Below are positions 9,330 to 17,993 of a DNA stretch of 64,000 nt, piece after piece (the stretch's first letter is position 1; every line of letters begins with the position of its first letter). The stretch is from NCBI RefSeq assembly GCF_000732615.1, contig NZ_JPGL01000006.1:62001-126000 (forward strand), in the 5' to 3' direction. A model generated the notes under the pieces. The model had not been told where the DNA came from, made no database searches, and worked only from the letters and a program-made list of their open reading frames with translations. The DNA comes from Burkholderia paludis (GTDB taxonomy: Bacteria > Pseudomonadota > Gammaproteobacteria > Burkholderiales > Burkholderiaceae). Both the position numbers and the translations under genes were made by a program.

Positions 9330-10016
9330 TTGACCGACAACGAAGAACTTTCGCTGCGCCCGGAGAGCCGCTTCTGGCAGCTCGCGCCGGTGAAATGGTG
9401 GATCCGCGGGCACGGCCGCGACGGCTATTCGTTCCGTCTGCTGCTGGGGCCGCTCGTGATCGTGTTCGTGCTCGAATTCGTCTGCATGATGTTCGAAGCG
9501 CTGTACCCGAGCATCGCCATCAGCGCGGTGGCGACGCTGTTTCTCGGCATCGGCGGGTTCTACGGCGCGCAGCGCGAATGGCTCGTGACGTCCGCGGCCG
9601 CGCGCGCGCTCGTGAAGGCGCGCATGAAGAAGGCGGCCGAGCGCTTCTCGTCGCTCGGCGTCGGCGCGACCGTGCTCGCGATCTTCGTCGCCGCGACGTC
9701 GCTGTCGCTCGTGATGTCCGGCCAGCCGGTGCTGCACAGCGTGTCGAAGGAAGCGGTGTCGATCTTCATCGCGCTGGTGTTCCTGCCGGTGTACGTGTCC
9801 GGCGCGGTGCGCAAGCTGGCGATCGCGCGGATCGAGGAACTGGAGGCGCTGCGCAACGCGACGGTCGGCACGCGCCTGAAATTCGACCGGGCCGGCGCCG
9901 TGCGCGCGGTGGTCGTGCAGGGCGCGGCCGGCAAGGGGACGGTGTCCGTGACCGAGTACACGGTGCTCGGGTTCAGCCCGCCGCTCGAGCAGGTCGGGCG
10001 CGAACCGCGCGCTTGA
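9330..10016 (+). CDS. Hypothetical four-helix membrane protein
   Basis: I do not recognise a family. The protein (about 228 residues from a TTG at 9330 preceded by AGGTGA) has four clear hydrophobic segments: LLLGPLVIVFVLEFV, IAISAVATLFLGIGG, GATVLAIFVAATSLSLV and IFIALVFLPVYVSGAV. A basic cytoplasmic stretch (KARMKKAAERF) and a soluble C-terminal domain of about 65 residues are also visible. An earlier TTG at 9252 would place the start inside the probable operator of the divergent MFS gene, so 9330 is preferred; the start is uncertain. It converges on the sensor-kinase gene with 17 bp between. Confidence 0.65.
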   Translation: MTDNEELSLRPESRFWQLAPVKWWIRGHGRDGYSFRLLLGPLVIVFVLEFVCMMFEALYPSIAISAVATLFLGIGGFYGAQREWLVTSAAARALVKARMKKAAERFSSLGVGATVLAIFVAATSLSLVMSGQPVLHSVSKEAVSIFIALVFLPVYVSGAVRKLAIARIEELEALRNATVGTRLKFDRAGAVRAVVVQGAAGKGTVSVTEYTVLGFSPPLEQVGREPRA

Positions 10017-10033
10017 GGGGGCGGAGCGCCGCC

Positions 10034-11119
10034 TTACGCCGGAAAGCGCGCGTCGTGGGGCGTCGGCACGAGGTTGTCGGGCCATTGCACTTCGAATCGC
10101 GTGCCGCCCGCCCCGGACGGCATGCAGACGGCTTCGCCGCGATGTGCATGCGCGATCGCCGCGACGACGGCGAGCCCGAGCCCGCTGCCGCCGGGCTGCG
10201 ATTCGTCGCCGCGCCGGAAGGCCTTGAACACGTGCGCCGCGAAATCGGCCGGGATGCCGGGGCCGTCGTCCTCGACGCGCAGCCGGCACAGGCCGCGCTC
10301 GACGCGCGTCTGGATCCGGATCGTGCCGGGCACCGCGTGACGGCGCGCATTTTCCAGCAGCGCGAGCAGGGCCTGGCGGATGCGAACCGGGTCGCAGCTC
10401 ATGCGCCGCGGGTCGAGATCGAGTACCGGGCGCTGGCCGGCGGCCTGCAGCGCGTGCGTGAACACGTCGACCACGGCGCGCACCTCGGCGGCGAGGTCGG
10501 TGTCGCGGATCTCGATGCTCAGGTGGCCGCCGTCGGCGAGGCTGACCACGCGCAGATCCTCGATCAGCCGCGTCAGCCCCTCGACCTGCGCGAGCAGGCT
10601 GCGGAACTGCGCCTCGTCGGGCTGGAACACGCCTTCGGCGAGCCCCTGCAGGCGCCCGCGCAGCACGGTCACGGGCGTGCGCAGTTCGTGCGCGATCGCC
10701 GCGTTCCAGATGGCCTGCTCGTTGGTGACGCGCTGCAGCTCGTCGGCGAGCGCGTTGAAGTGATCGGCGAGCAGCGCGGCTTCGTGCAGCGAGCGGTCGC
10801 CCGCGACGGCGCGCGCGTCGAGATCGCCGCGCGCGACGCGGCGGATGCTGTCCGTGACCGAGTTGAGCGGCACGAGGATGCGGCGCGCGAGATTGACCGC
10901 GACCGCCACCGACAGCGCGAGGCCGACCGACGTGGTCGAGATCAGCCACACCCATTCCGGCCCGGTCGGCAGCAAGCTCTTCGTGTCGAATTTCGCGGGC
11001 CAGTAGTTGAACGCGAAGTAATAGAAGGTGTAGGCGGTGATCACCATCAGCAGCGTCACGCCGAACACCATCCCGGCCATCGTCAGCGCGATCTGGCGGC
11101 TCAGGCCCTCGAGCTTCAT
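10034..11119 (-). CDS. Sensor histidine kinase (BaeS/AdeS-like)
   Basis: A 361-residue inner-membrane sensor kinase. It has two transmembrane helices (about residues 9-35 and 58-80) flanking a short periplasmic loop, a HAMP linker (RRILVPLNSVTDSIRR), an H-box AIAHELRTPVT with the phospho-accepting His, an N-box LLENARRHA, and G-boxes VEDDGPGIP and GGSGLGLAV. The ATG overlaps the regulator's stop (ATGA), so the pair is translationally coupled. The small sensor domain and layout resemble BaeS/AdeS kinases that control RND efflux, but no pump genes are adjacent. Confidence 0.9.
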   Translation of the reverse strand: MKLEGLSRQIALTMAGMVFGVTLLMVITAYTFYYFAFNYWPAKFDTKSLLPTGPEWVWLISTTSVGLALSVAVAVNLARRILVPLNSVTDSIRRVARGDLDARAVAGDRSLHEAALLADHFNALADELQRVTNEQAIWNAAIAHELRTPVTVLRGRLQGLAEGVFQPDEAQFRSLLAQVEGLTRLIEDLRVVSLADGGHLSIEIRDTDLAAEVRAVVDVFTHALQAAGQRPVLDLDPRRMSCDPVRIRQALLALLENARRHAVPGTIRIQTRVERGLCRLRVEDDGPGIPADFAAHVFKAFRRGDESQPGGSGLGLAVVAAIAHAHRGEAVCMPSGAGGTRFEVQWPDNLVPTPHDARFPA

Positions 11120-11859
11120 TCGCCGCTCCACAGCTTGTAGCCGACGCCGCGGACGCTCGCCGGCACGCCCTGTACGCCGAGATCGTCGAGCTTCTTGCGC
11201 AGCTTGCTGACGTGGCTGTCCACCGTGCGTTCCAGCGCGTCGCCTTCCGGCAGGCAGGCGGCCATCAGCTCGGCGCGGCTGAACACGCGCCGCGGCGCAC
11301 GCGCGAGCTGCGCGAGCAACTTGAACTCGGTGAGCGTCAGCACGAGCGTGTGGCGCGTGCGGCCGACCTCGACCGTGGCCTCGTGGCGTTCGAGATCGAT
11401 CTCGAACGGCGCGGCGCGCAGCACGCGCTGTTCTTCCTGGCGCGTGCCGGCCATCGAGCGGCGCAGCACGGCCTGCGCGCGCGCGACGACTTCGGCCGGG
11501 TTGAACGGCTTGACCACGTAGTCGTCGGCGCCGATGCGCAGCCCGGTCAGCTTGTCGATGTCCTGGTCGAGCGCGGTCAGCATGATGACCGGCGTGTCGC
11601 CGCGATGGCGGATCTCGGCGAGCACCTTCCAGCCGTCGACGTGCGGCATCTGCACGTCGAGCAGCACGAGGTCGGGCTTCAGCGACAGGTGAAGCTCGAG
11701 CGCGCGGCGGCCGTCGGCGGCGTGCACGGTGCGCAGGCCGTTGCGCGCGAAATAGGCGATCAGGATCTCGGCGATCTCGGGCTCGTCCTCGGCAATGAGG
11801 ACGAGCGCCTGGGCGCCCTGGCCGGCGCCGGAAGATGAGGAAGATTCGGGCATGGCCAT
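11116..11859 (-). CDS. OmpR/PhoB-family response regulator
   Basis: A response regulator of about 247 residues. The receiver domain has an acidic pocket (IAEDEP), phospho-acceptor Asp in LVLLDVQMPHVDGW, a switch Thr in IMLTAL and Lys in YVVKPF. A C-terminal winged helix ends in RTVDSHVSKLRKKL and SVRGVGYKL. It is the cognate partner of the overlapping kinase gene. The start is ambiguous between ATGs at 11859 and 11853. The close spacing of the pair and the BaeR-like sequence suggest an envelope-stress or efflux role, which is inference. Confidence 0.9.
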   Translation of the reverse strand: MAMPESSSSSGAGQGAQALVLIAEDEPEIAEILIAYFARNGLRTVHAADGRRALELHLSLKPDLVLLDVQMPHVDGWKVLAEIRHRGDTPVIMLTALDQDIDKLTGLRIGADDYVVKPFNPAEVVARAQAVLRRSMAGTRQEEQRVLRAAPFEIDLERHEATVEVGRTRHTLVLTLTEFKLLAQLARAPRRVFSRAELMAACLPEGDALERTVDSHVSKLRKKLDDLGVQGVPASVRGVGYKLWSGE

Positions 11860-11994
11860 TCGTTCAGGTCCATCGGGGTTCCATCGGATCGCCATACTAC
11901 CGCACGGCTTGTGCAGCCGAACGGAGGAGGCGGCCCTGCCGGAACGGCCGGACCTGCGAGCACGAAGCAAGGCGCACCGGTGCGCCCGCCGCGA

Positions 11995-12210
11995 TCAGGC
12001 GCCGGAAGGGCCGTCGGGATCGCCGGGGCGGTCCGGCCAGAGCAGCGCCTGCGCGACGACGACGTGGTCGCCGTTGAAGGTGGCGGCGGGCGATCCGTAC
12101 AGGCGGTAGCCGAGCGCCAGCGCGTCCGAAACACGATGGCAGAACGCGGCGTCGTCCTTGCCTGTCAGCAGGCGGTAGCGGGGCAGGTTGTCGGGCGGGG
12201 AATGCGGCAT
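11995..12210 (-). CDS. DUF1737 domain protein
   Basis: A 71-residue protein whose core RYRLLTGKDDAAFCHRVS and GYRLYGSPAATFNG match the small DUF1737 family: a short alpha/beta fold of unknown function, often a single-domain protein in proteobacteria. AAGGA lies about 9 nt upstream of the ATG. It stands alone between the two-component genes and the acyl-CoA operon. Confidence 0.7.
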   Translation of the reverse strand: MPHSPPDNLPRYRLLTGKDDAAFCHRVSDALALGYRLYGSPAATFNGDHVVVAQALLWPDRPGDPDGPSGA

Positions 12211-12337
12211 GGGCGGGTTCCTTGCATCGGGCCGGGCGGAGCAGTATAGGTCGGCCGGCCCGGCGGCGCGCGCCGGCGCGGCGGAATGGCGAAGCGGTCA
12301 TTCCGATGGTGAATGCCGGGCCATTCATCAAATAAAT

Positions 12338-12366
12338 TTTAAAAATGCCGGACCGCTCGCTATGCT
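12338..12366 (+). promoter_or_regulatory. Sigma-70-like promoter of the acyl-CoA operon
   Basis: -35 TTTAAA (12338-12343), a 17-bp spacer and -10 TATGCT (12361-12366) lie in an AT-rich island, 27 bp before the histidine phosphatase start. Each box matches 4 of 6 consensus positions. Confidence 0.45.
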
Positions 12367-12392
12367 GAATCCTTCTATCTGGCGGGCATGCG

Positions 12393-13067
12393 ATGGCTGA
12401 ACTCTTTCTGGTACGGCACGGGCAGGCGTCGTTCGGCACCGACGACTACGACCGGCTTTCCGCGGGCGGCGAGCAGCAGGGCGTCTGGCTCGGCGAGTAC
12501 TTCGCACGGCAGGGGCTGGCATTCGACCGCGTGATCTGCGGCACGATGAACCGCCACGCGCAGACGGTCGACGCGATCCTGCGCGGAATGGGCCGCGAGG
12601 GCGCGCCGGTCGATCGCCATCCGGGCCTGAACGAATACGACTTCCACGGGCTGTTCGCGGCCGCCGCCCACGACCATCCGGAGATCGCGCGGCTCGCCGC
12701 CGGCTCGATGAAGGCACACTTTCGCGCGCTCCGGCAGGTGCTGCAGCTGTGGACCGAGGACAAGCTCGGCGACGCGGCCCCCGAAACCTGGGCGCACTTC
12801 CAGCAGCGCGTCGCCGACGCGCGCGCCGCGATCCGCCACGGCGGCGGCCAGCGCGTGCTCGCGGTGAGCTCCGGCGGCCCGATCGCGGTCACCGTGCAGC
12901 AGGTGCTCGCCGCGCCGCCGTCGAGCGCGATCGCGCTGAACCTGCAGATCCGCAACAGCAGTCTTTCGCAGTTTTTCTTCAACGCCGATGCGTTCCACCT
13001 CGCGTCGTTCAACGGCATCCCGCATCTGGAGGATCCCGAACGGCACGCGCTGCGAACCTACGGCTGA
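12393..13067 (+). CDS. Histidine phosphatase family protein (phosphoglycerate-mutase fold)
   Basis: A 224-residue member of the histidine phosphatase superfamily branch 1. The catalytic motif LVRHGQASFG is at residues 6-15, and a late SSGGPIAVT segment occupies the usual position of the second catalytic His region but lacks an obvious His. That may reduce or change activity. It is the first gene of a rightward operon and is 19 bp from the kinase-like gene. In this context it may remove or transfer phosphate on an acyl-CoA-related intermediate, which is inference. Confidence 0.8.
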   Translation: MAELFLVRHGQASFGTDDYDRLSAGGEQQGVWLGEYFARQGLAFDRVICGTMNRHAQTVDAILRGMGREGAPVDRHPGLNEYDFHGLFAAAAHDHPEIARLAAGSMKAHFRALRQVLQLWTEDKLGDAAPETWAHFQQRVADARAAIRHGGGQRVLAVSSGGPIAVTVQQVLAAPPSSAIALNLQIRNSSLSQFFFNADAFHLASFNGIPHLEDPERHALRTYG

Positions 13068-13086
13068 CCCACGAACGATCGCGACG

Positions 13087-14118
13087 ATGACGAACCCTTC
13101 CCAGCAACTCGACGCAGCCCGCCTCACGCGCTATCTGGAAACGCACCTGCCGGGCTTCGAAGGCCCGGTCGACATGGAGAAGTTTGCCGGCGGCCAGTCG
13201 AATCCGACTTTCCTGCTGAACGCGAAGAGCGGCCGCTACGTGCTGCGCCGCCAGCCGCCGGGCGAACTGCTGAAGTCCGCGCACGCGGTCGACCGCGAAT
13301 TCCGCGTGCTGACCGCGCTGTCGGGCACCGCGGTGCCGGTCGCGCACCCGTATCACCTCTGCGTTGACCGCGACGTGATCGGCAGCCTGTTCTACGTGAT
13401 GAGCTTCGAGGACGGCCGGATCTTCTGGGATCCCGCGCTGCCGGAACTGCCGAAGGACGATCGGGCGGCCTGCTACGACGCGCTGCTGCGGACGATGGCC
13501 GCGCTGCACGACGTCGACGTCGACGCGGTGGGCCTGGCCGACTACGGCCGCCCCGGCAACTATTTCGAACGCCAGATCGGCGTGTGGACGAAGCAGTATC
13601 GCGCGGCCGAAACGGAGCGCCTCGACGCGATGGAGACGCTGATCGACTGGCTGCCGAAGGCGTGCCCCGAGGATACGGGCCGGCCGGCGCTGGTGCACGG
13701 CGATTTCCGGATCGACAACCTGATGTTCGCGCGCGACGGCTACCGCGTGCAGGCCGTGCTCGACTGGGAACTGTCGACGCTCGGCAACCCGCTCGCCGAT
13801 CTCGCGTATTTCTGCATGTGCCTGCGGCTGCCGGCCGGCGGGCAGGTGCGCGGGCTCGCGGGCCAGGATCGCGCGTCGCTCGGCATCCCGGACGAAGCGG
13901 CGATCGTCGCGCGCTATTGCGAACTGCGCGGCATCGAGCCGATCCGCGACTGGCACTTCTATCTCGCGTTCAGTTTCTTCCGGCTCGCGGCGATCGCGCA
14001 GGGCGTGAAGGCGCGCGCGCTGCAGGGCAACGCGTCGAGCGAGCAGGCGCTGCGCGTCGGCGCGATGGCCGGGCGGCTCGCCGAACTGGCCGTCGGCGTG
14101 ATCGACGCACACCGCTGA
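13087..14118 (+). CDS. APH-family phosphotransferase (ACAD10/LvaA-like)
   Basis: A 343-residue aminoglycoside-phosphotransferase-fold kinase. Visible features are the nucleotide-binding FAGGQSNPTFLL, a lysine-equivalent strand RYVLRRQPPG, the catalytic loop LVHGDFRIDNLMF and the metal motif VLDWELSTLGNPLADLAY. This set is typical of the acyl-CoA-linked kinases found fused to acyl-CoA dehydrogenase in ACAD10/11 and separate in bacterial LvaA (4-hydroxyacyl-CoA kinase). It lies upstream of two SDRs and an acyl-CoA dehydrogenase, so a role in phosphorylating a hydroxyacyl-CoA is plausible. Confidence 0.85.
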   Translation: MTNPSQQLDAARLTRYLETHLPGFEGPVDMEKFAGGQSNPTFLLNAKSGRYVLRRQPPGELLKSAHAVDREFRVLTALSGTAVPVAHPYHLCVDRDVIGSLFYVMSFEDGRIFWDPALPELPKDDRAACYDALLRTMAALHDVDVDAVGLADYGRPGNYFERQIGVWTKQYRAAETERLDAMETLIDWLPKACPEDTGRPALVHGDFRIDNLMFARDGYRVQAVLDWELSTLGNPLADLAYFCMCLRLPAGGQVRGLAGQDRASLGIPDEAAIVARYCELRGIEPIRDWHFYLAFSFFRLAAIAQGVKARALQGNASSEQALRVGAMAGRLAELAVGVIDAHR

Positions 14119-14176
14119 GATCGCCGGCTTCACTGCACGGCGGCATGACATTCCATCAATGGAGGAGCACGGCAAC

Positions 14177-14941
14177 ATGGCAACGAATCTGTTCGACCTG
14201 ACGGGCAAGATCGCCCTCGTGACGGGCGCGAGCCGCGGCATCGGCGAGGAAATCGCAAAACTGCTGGCGGAGCAGGGCGCGCACGTGATCGTGTCGAGCC
14301 GCAAGCGCGACGACTGCCAGGCCGTGGCCGACGCGATCGTCGCGGCGGGCGGCAGCGCCGAGGCGCTGGCCTGCCACGTCGGGCGGCTGGAGGACATCGC
14401 CGCGACGTTCGAGCACATCCGCGGCAAGCACGGGCGGCTCGACATCCTGGTGAACAACGCGGCCGCGAACCCGTATTTCGGGCACATCCTCGATACCGAC
14501 CTCGCCGCGTTCGACAAGACCGTCGACGTGAACATCCGCGGCTACTTCTTCATGTCGGTCGAGGCCGGCAAGCTGATGAAGACGCACGGCGGCGGCGCGA
14601 TCGTCAACACGGCGTCGGTGAACGCGCTGCAGCCGGGCGACCGGCAGGGCATCTACTCGATCACGAAGGCGGCCGTCGTCAACATGACCAAGGCGTTCGC
14701 GAAGGAGTGCGGGCCGCTCGGGATCCGCGTGAACGCGCTGCTGCCGGGCCTCACGAAGACGAAGTTCGCGGGCGCGCTGTTCGCGGACAAGGACATCTAC
14801 GACGCGTGGAAGGCGAAGATTCCGCTGCAGCGCCACGCGGAGCCGCACGAAATGGCCGGCACCGTGCTGTATCTGGTGTCGGACGCGGCGAGCTACACGA
14901 ACGGCGAATGTATCGTCGTCGACGGCGGCCTGACGATCTGA
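14177..14941 (+). CDS. SDR-family oxidoreductase (first of pair)
   Basis: A 254-residue classical short-chain dehydrogenase. It has the dinucleotide motif TGASRGIG near residue 17, NNAA near 97, an active-site Ser segment NTASVNAL and the catalytic pair in YSITK. The ATG at 14177 is chosen because GGAGGAG lies about 10 nt upstream. It is in the middle of the acyl-CoA operon and probably oxidises or reduces a 3- or 4-hydroxyacyl-CoA. The sequence resembles the DHRS4/FabG-like branch. Confidence 0.88.
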   Translation: MATNLFDLTGKIALVTGASRGIGEEIAKLLAEQGAHVIVSSRKRDDCQAVADAIVAAGGSAEALACHVGRLEDIAATFEHIRGKHGRLDILVNNAAANPYFGHILDTDLAAFDKTVDVNIRGYFFMSVEAGKLMKTHGGGAIVNTASVNALQPGDRQGIYSITKAAVVNMTKAFAKECGPLGIRVNALLPGLTKTKFAGALFADKDIYDAWKAKIPLQRHAEPHEMAGTVLYLVSDAASYTNGECIVVDGGLTI

Positions 14942-14948
14942 GCGCGCG

Positions 14949-15707
14949 ATGAACATCGACAGCTACGCCGGGCAGGCCGTGATGATCACCGGCGCCGCGA
15001 GCGGCTTCGGCGCGCTGCTCGCGGGCGAGCTTGCCGCGATGGGTGCGCGGCTGGCGCTCGGCGATCTGCACGGCGAGGCGCTCGAACGCGTGGCCGCGCC
15101 GCTGCGCGCGGCCGGCGCGGACGTGATCGCGCGGCGCTGCGACGTGCGCGTGGAGGCGGAAGTGGCCGCGCTGGTGCAGGCGGCCGCGGCCCGCTTCGGA
15201 CGGCTCGACGTCGGCATCAACAACGCGGGCATCGCGCCGCCGATGAAGGCGCTGATCGATACCGACGAAGCCGATCTCGACCTGAGCTTCGCGGTGAACG
15301 CGAAGGGCGTGTTCTTCGGGATGAAGCACCAGATCCGCCAGATGCTCACGCAGCACGCGGGCGTGATCCTGAACGTCGCGTCGATGGCAGGGCTCGGCGG
15401 CGCGCCGAAGCTGGCCGCGTACGCGGCGTCGAAGCATGCGGTGGTCGGGCTCACGAAGACGGCCGCGCTCGAATACGCGCGCCACGGCATCCGCGTGAAC
15501 GCGGTGTGCCCGTTCTACAGCACGACGCCGATGGTCACCGAAGGCGATATCGGCGACCGCCAGGCCTTTCTCGCGCAGGGCTCGCCGATGAAGCGGCTCG
15601 GCCGGCCCGAGGAAATCGTCGCGACGATGCTGACGCTGTGCGCGAAGGAAAACACCTATCTGACCGGGCAGGCCGTCGCCGTCGACGGCGGTGTCTCGGC
15701 GTTCTGA
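14949..15707 (+). CDS. SDR-family oxidoreductase (second of pair)
   Basis: A 252-residue classical short-chain dehydrogenase with TGAASGFG (residues 14-21), NNAG near residue 90, the Ser-bearing NVASMAGL and YAASK near 155. It starts 7 bp after the previous SDR's stop and is not a close repeat of it, so the two probably act on different steps. The TGAASGFG glycine pattern suits NAD(P) binding. The likely substrate is a hydroxyacyl-CoA of the operon's pathway, which is inference. Confidence 0.88.
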   Translation: MNIDSYAGQAVMITGAASGFGALLAGELAAMGARLALGDLHGEALERVAAPLRAAGADVIARRCDVRVEAEVAALVQAAAARFGRLDVGINNAGIAPPMKALIDTDEADLDLSFAVNAKGVFFGMKHQIRQMLTQHAGVILNVASMAGLGGAPKLAAYAASKHAVVGLTKTAALEYARHGIRVNAVCPFYSTTPMVTEGDIGDRQAFLAQGSPMKRLGRPEEIVATMLTLCAKENTYLTGQAVAVDGGVSAF

Positions 15708-15754
15708 CCGAACCGGACGAAGCTGACCGGACGAACCGAATCGAGGAGTCGATC

Positions 15755-16999
15755 ATGGATTTTGGCTACACCCCGAAAGTGGAAGAACTGCGCGAGCGCG
15801 TGCGCGCGTTCATGGACGCGCACATCGTGCCGCGCATTCGCCAGTGGAACGAGGAAGTGCATGCGGGCAAGTATCCCGTGTCGTTCATGGAAGACCTGAA
15901 GGCGCGCGCGAAAGCGGAAGGGCTGTGGAACCTGTTCCTGCCTCACCTGAAGAACGACGAGCCCGGCGTGGGCCTGACGAACCTCGAATACGCGCCGCTC
16001 GCCGAGATCATGGGGCGGGTGGGCTGGGCGTCGGAGGTGTTCAACTGCAACGCGCCGGACACCGGCAACATGGAGCTGCTGCACATGTTCGCGACGCCGG
16101 AGCAGCGCGAGCAGTGGCTGCTGCCGCTGCTGCGCGGCGAGATCCGCTCCGCGTTCGCGATGACGGAGCCCGACGTGGCGTCGTCGGACGCGACGAACAT
16201 CACGACCCGCATCGAGCGCGTCGGCGACGAATACGTGATCAACGGCCGCAAGTGGTTCATCACCAACGCCGCGCATCCGAACTGCCGGATTTTCATCGTG
16301 ATGGGCAAGACCGACCCCGAGGCCGAGTCGCACCAGCAGCAGAGCATGATGCTCGTGCCGCGCGACACGCCGGGCGTGACGATCGTGCGCAACATCACGG
16401 TGGTGAATCACCACGCGCCGGAAGGGCATTGCGAGATCACGTTCGACAACGTGCGCGTGCCGGTGCGCAACCTGCTCGGCCAGGAAGGCAGCGGCTTCGC
16501 GCTCGCGCAGGCGCGCCTGGGGCCAGGCCGCATCCACCACTGCATGCGTTCGATCGGCGCGGCCGAGCTCGCGCTGGAACTGATGATCGACCGCGCGCAG
16601 TCGCGCGTGGCGTTCGGCAAGCCGCTGAACCGGCACGGCACGGTGGGGGAATGGATCGCGCGATCGCGCATCGAGATCGACCAGGCGCGCCTGCTCGTGC
16701 TGAAGGCCGCCTGGATGATCGACAAGGTCGGCGCGAAGGCCGCGCGCAAGGAAATCGCGATGATCAAGGCGCTCGTGCCGACGGTATATACGAACGTCTG
16801 CGATCGCGCGATGCAGGTGTTCGGCGCGGCGGGGTTGAGCCCCGATACGCCGCTCGCCGACCTGTGGACCTGGGGCCGCGCGCTGCGCTTCGCGGACGGC
16901 CCGGACGAGGTGCATCTGCAAGCGATCGCGCGGATGGAGATCAAGGACGGCGAGCCGGGTTCGACGGCCGCGTACCTGACGCCGCCGCCGCGCGGCTGA
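15755..16999 (+). CDS. Acyl-CoA dehydrogenase (ACAD10/11-like)
   Basis: A 414-residue FAD enzyme of the acyl-CoA dehydrogenase family. The flavin and substrate loop FAMTEPDVASSDATNI, the ITNAAHPNC segment and C-terminal helices with AMQVFGAAGLSPDTPLA are visible. The beta-strand KWFITNAAH is characteristic of the ACAD11-type branch, members of which eliminate phosphate from phosphorylated hydroxyacyl-CoA rather than dehydrogenate. AGGAG lies about 9 nt before the ATG. It is the last gene of the operon. Confidence 0.88.
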   Translation: MDFGYTPKVEELRERVRAFMDAHIVPRIRQWNEEVHAGKYPVSFMEDLKARAKAEGLWNLFLPHLKNDEPGVGLTNLEYAPLAEIMGRVGWASEVFNCNAPDTGNMELLHMFATPEQREQWLLPLLRGEIRSAFAMTEPDVASSDATNITTRIERVGDEYVINGRKWFITNAAHPNCRIFIVMGKTDPEAESHQQQSMMLVPRDTPGVTIVRNITVVNHHAPEGHCEITFDNVRVPVRNLLGQEGSGFALAQARLGPGRIHHCMRSIGAAELALELMIDRAQSRVAFGKPLNRHGTVGEWIARSRIEIDQARLLVLKAAWMIDKVGAKAARKEIAMIKALVPTVYTNVCDRAMQVFGAAGLSPDTPLADLWTWGRALRFADGPDEVHLQAIARMEIKDGEPGSTAAYLTPPPRG

Positions 17000-17075
17000 G
17001 CGCCGCGCCGCGATGCGCAGGGGCGTGGACGAACGGGCGGCGCGCGCCGTAAGATGCCGGCAAGGAGATCCGGCG

Positions 17076-17981
17076 ATGCGCCTCTCGAAGATTGACCTGA
17101 ACCTGTTCGTCGTATTCGACGCGATCTACACCAAGCGCAACCTGACGCGGGCGGCCGAGGTGCTGCATCTCACGCAGCCGGCCGTCAGCAACGCGCTCGC
17201 GCGGCTGCGCAAGACCCTCGACGATCCGCTGTTCGTCAGCACGCCGGCCGGGATGATGCCGACGCCGCTGGCCGAGAACATCGTCGGACGCGTGCGCGAG
17301 GCGATGCAGCTGCTCGATTCGAGTGCGCACGAAGGCGACGTGTTCGATCCCGCGTCGTCCACGCGCGTGTTCCGGATGAGCATGAGCGACCTCACCGAAG
17401 CGCTGCTGCTGCCCGCGCTCGGCGAGCTGCTGCAGACCCATGCGCCCGGCATGCACGTGCGCAGCTACACGATGGATCGCCGCGAGGTCGCGACCGCGCT
17501 CGCGAGCGGCTCGGTCGACATCGCGATCGACGCGCCGCTGATCGGCGATCCGCACCTGCACCAGGCGCTGCTCGTGCGCGACCGCTATGCGTGCATGATC
17601 CGGGAAGATCACCCGTTCAAGGGCGCGACGCTCACCATGGACGACTACCTGTCGATGGGACACATCCACGTGTCGAGCCGCCGCAAGGGCAGCGGGCACG
17701 TCGATGCGGAACTGACGCGCCTCGGGCTGCGCCGCACCATCCAGATGCGCGTGCAGCACTACATGGTCGCGCCGCTGATCGCGATGCGCGGCGATCTCGC
17801 GCTGACGGCGCCGCTGCGGTTGCTTCAGCGCTACCCGGCGCGCATTCTCGAACTGCCGTTCGAGATGCCGGGCCTCGAATACTTCTGCTACTGGCATCGC
17901 AGCGCCGATCAGGATCAGGGCAGCCGGTGGTTGCGCGAACAGCTGATGACGCTGATGGGCGGGATGGGCGAGCCGCGGTGA
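17076..17981 (+). CDS. LysR-family regulator of the acyl-CoA operon (putative)
   Basis: A 301-residue LysR-type protein. The sequence begins KIDLNLFVVFDAIYTKRNLT, the NodD/NahR-like branch, and its helix-turn-helix includes LTQPAVSNALARLRKTL. A strong AAGGAG lies 8 nt before the ATG at 17076, which decides the start. It is 76 bp downstream of the acyl-CoA dehydrogenase and converges on the large FAD/Fe-S gene with 12 bp between. It may regulate the upstream operon, but no operator was identified. Confidence 0.85.
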   Translation: MRLSKIDLNLFVVFDAIYTKRNLTRAAEVLHLTQPAVSNALARLRKTLDDPLFVSTPAGMMPTPLAENIVGRVREAMQLLDSSAHEGDVFDPASSTRVFRMSMSDLTEALLLPALGELLQTHAPGMHVRSYTMDRREVATALASGSVDIAIDAPLIGDPHLHQALLVRDRYACMIREDHPFKGATLTMDDYLSMGHIHVSSRRKGSGHVDAELTRLGLRRTIQMRVQHYMVAPLIAMRGDLALTAPLRLLQRYPARILELPFEMPGLEYFCYWHRSADQDQGSRWLREQLMTLMGGMGEPR

Positions 17982-17993
17982 CGCCCGCCCGGG

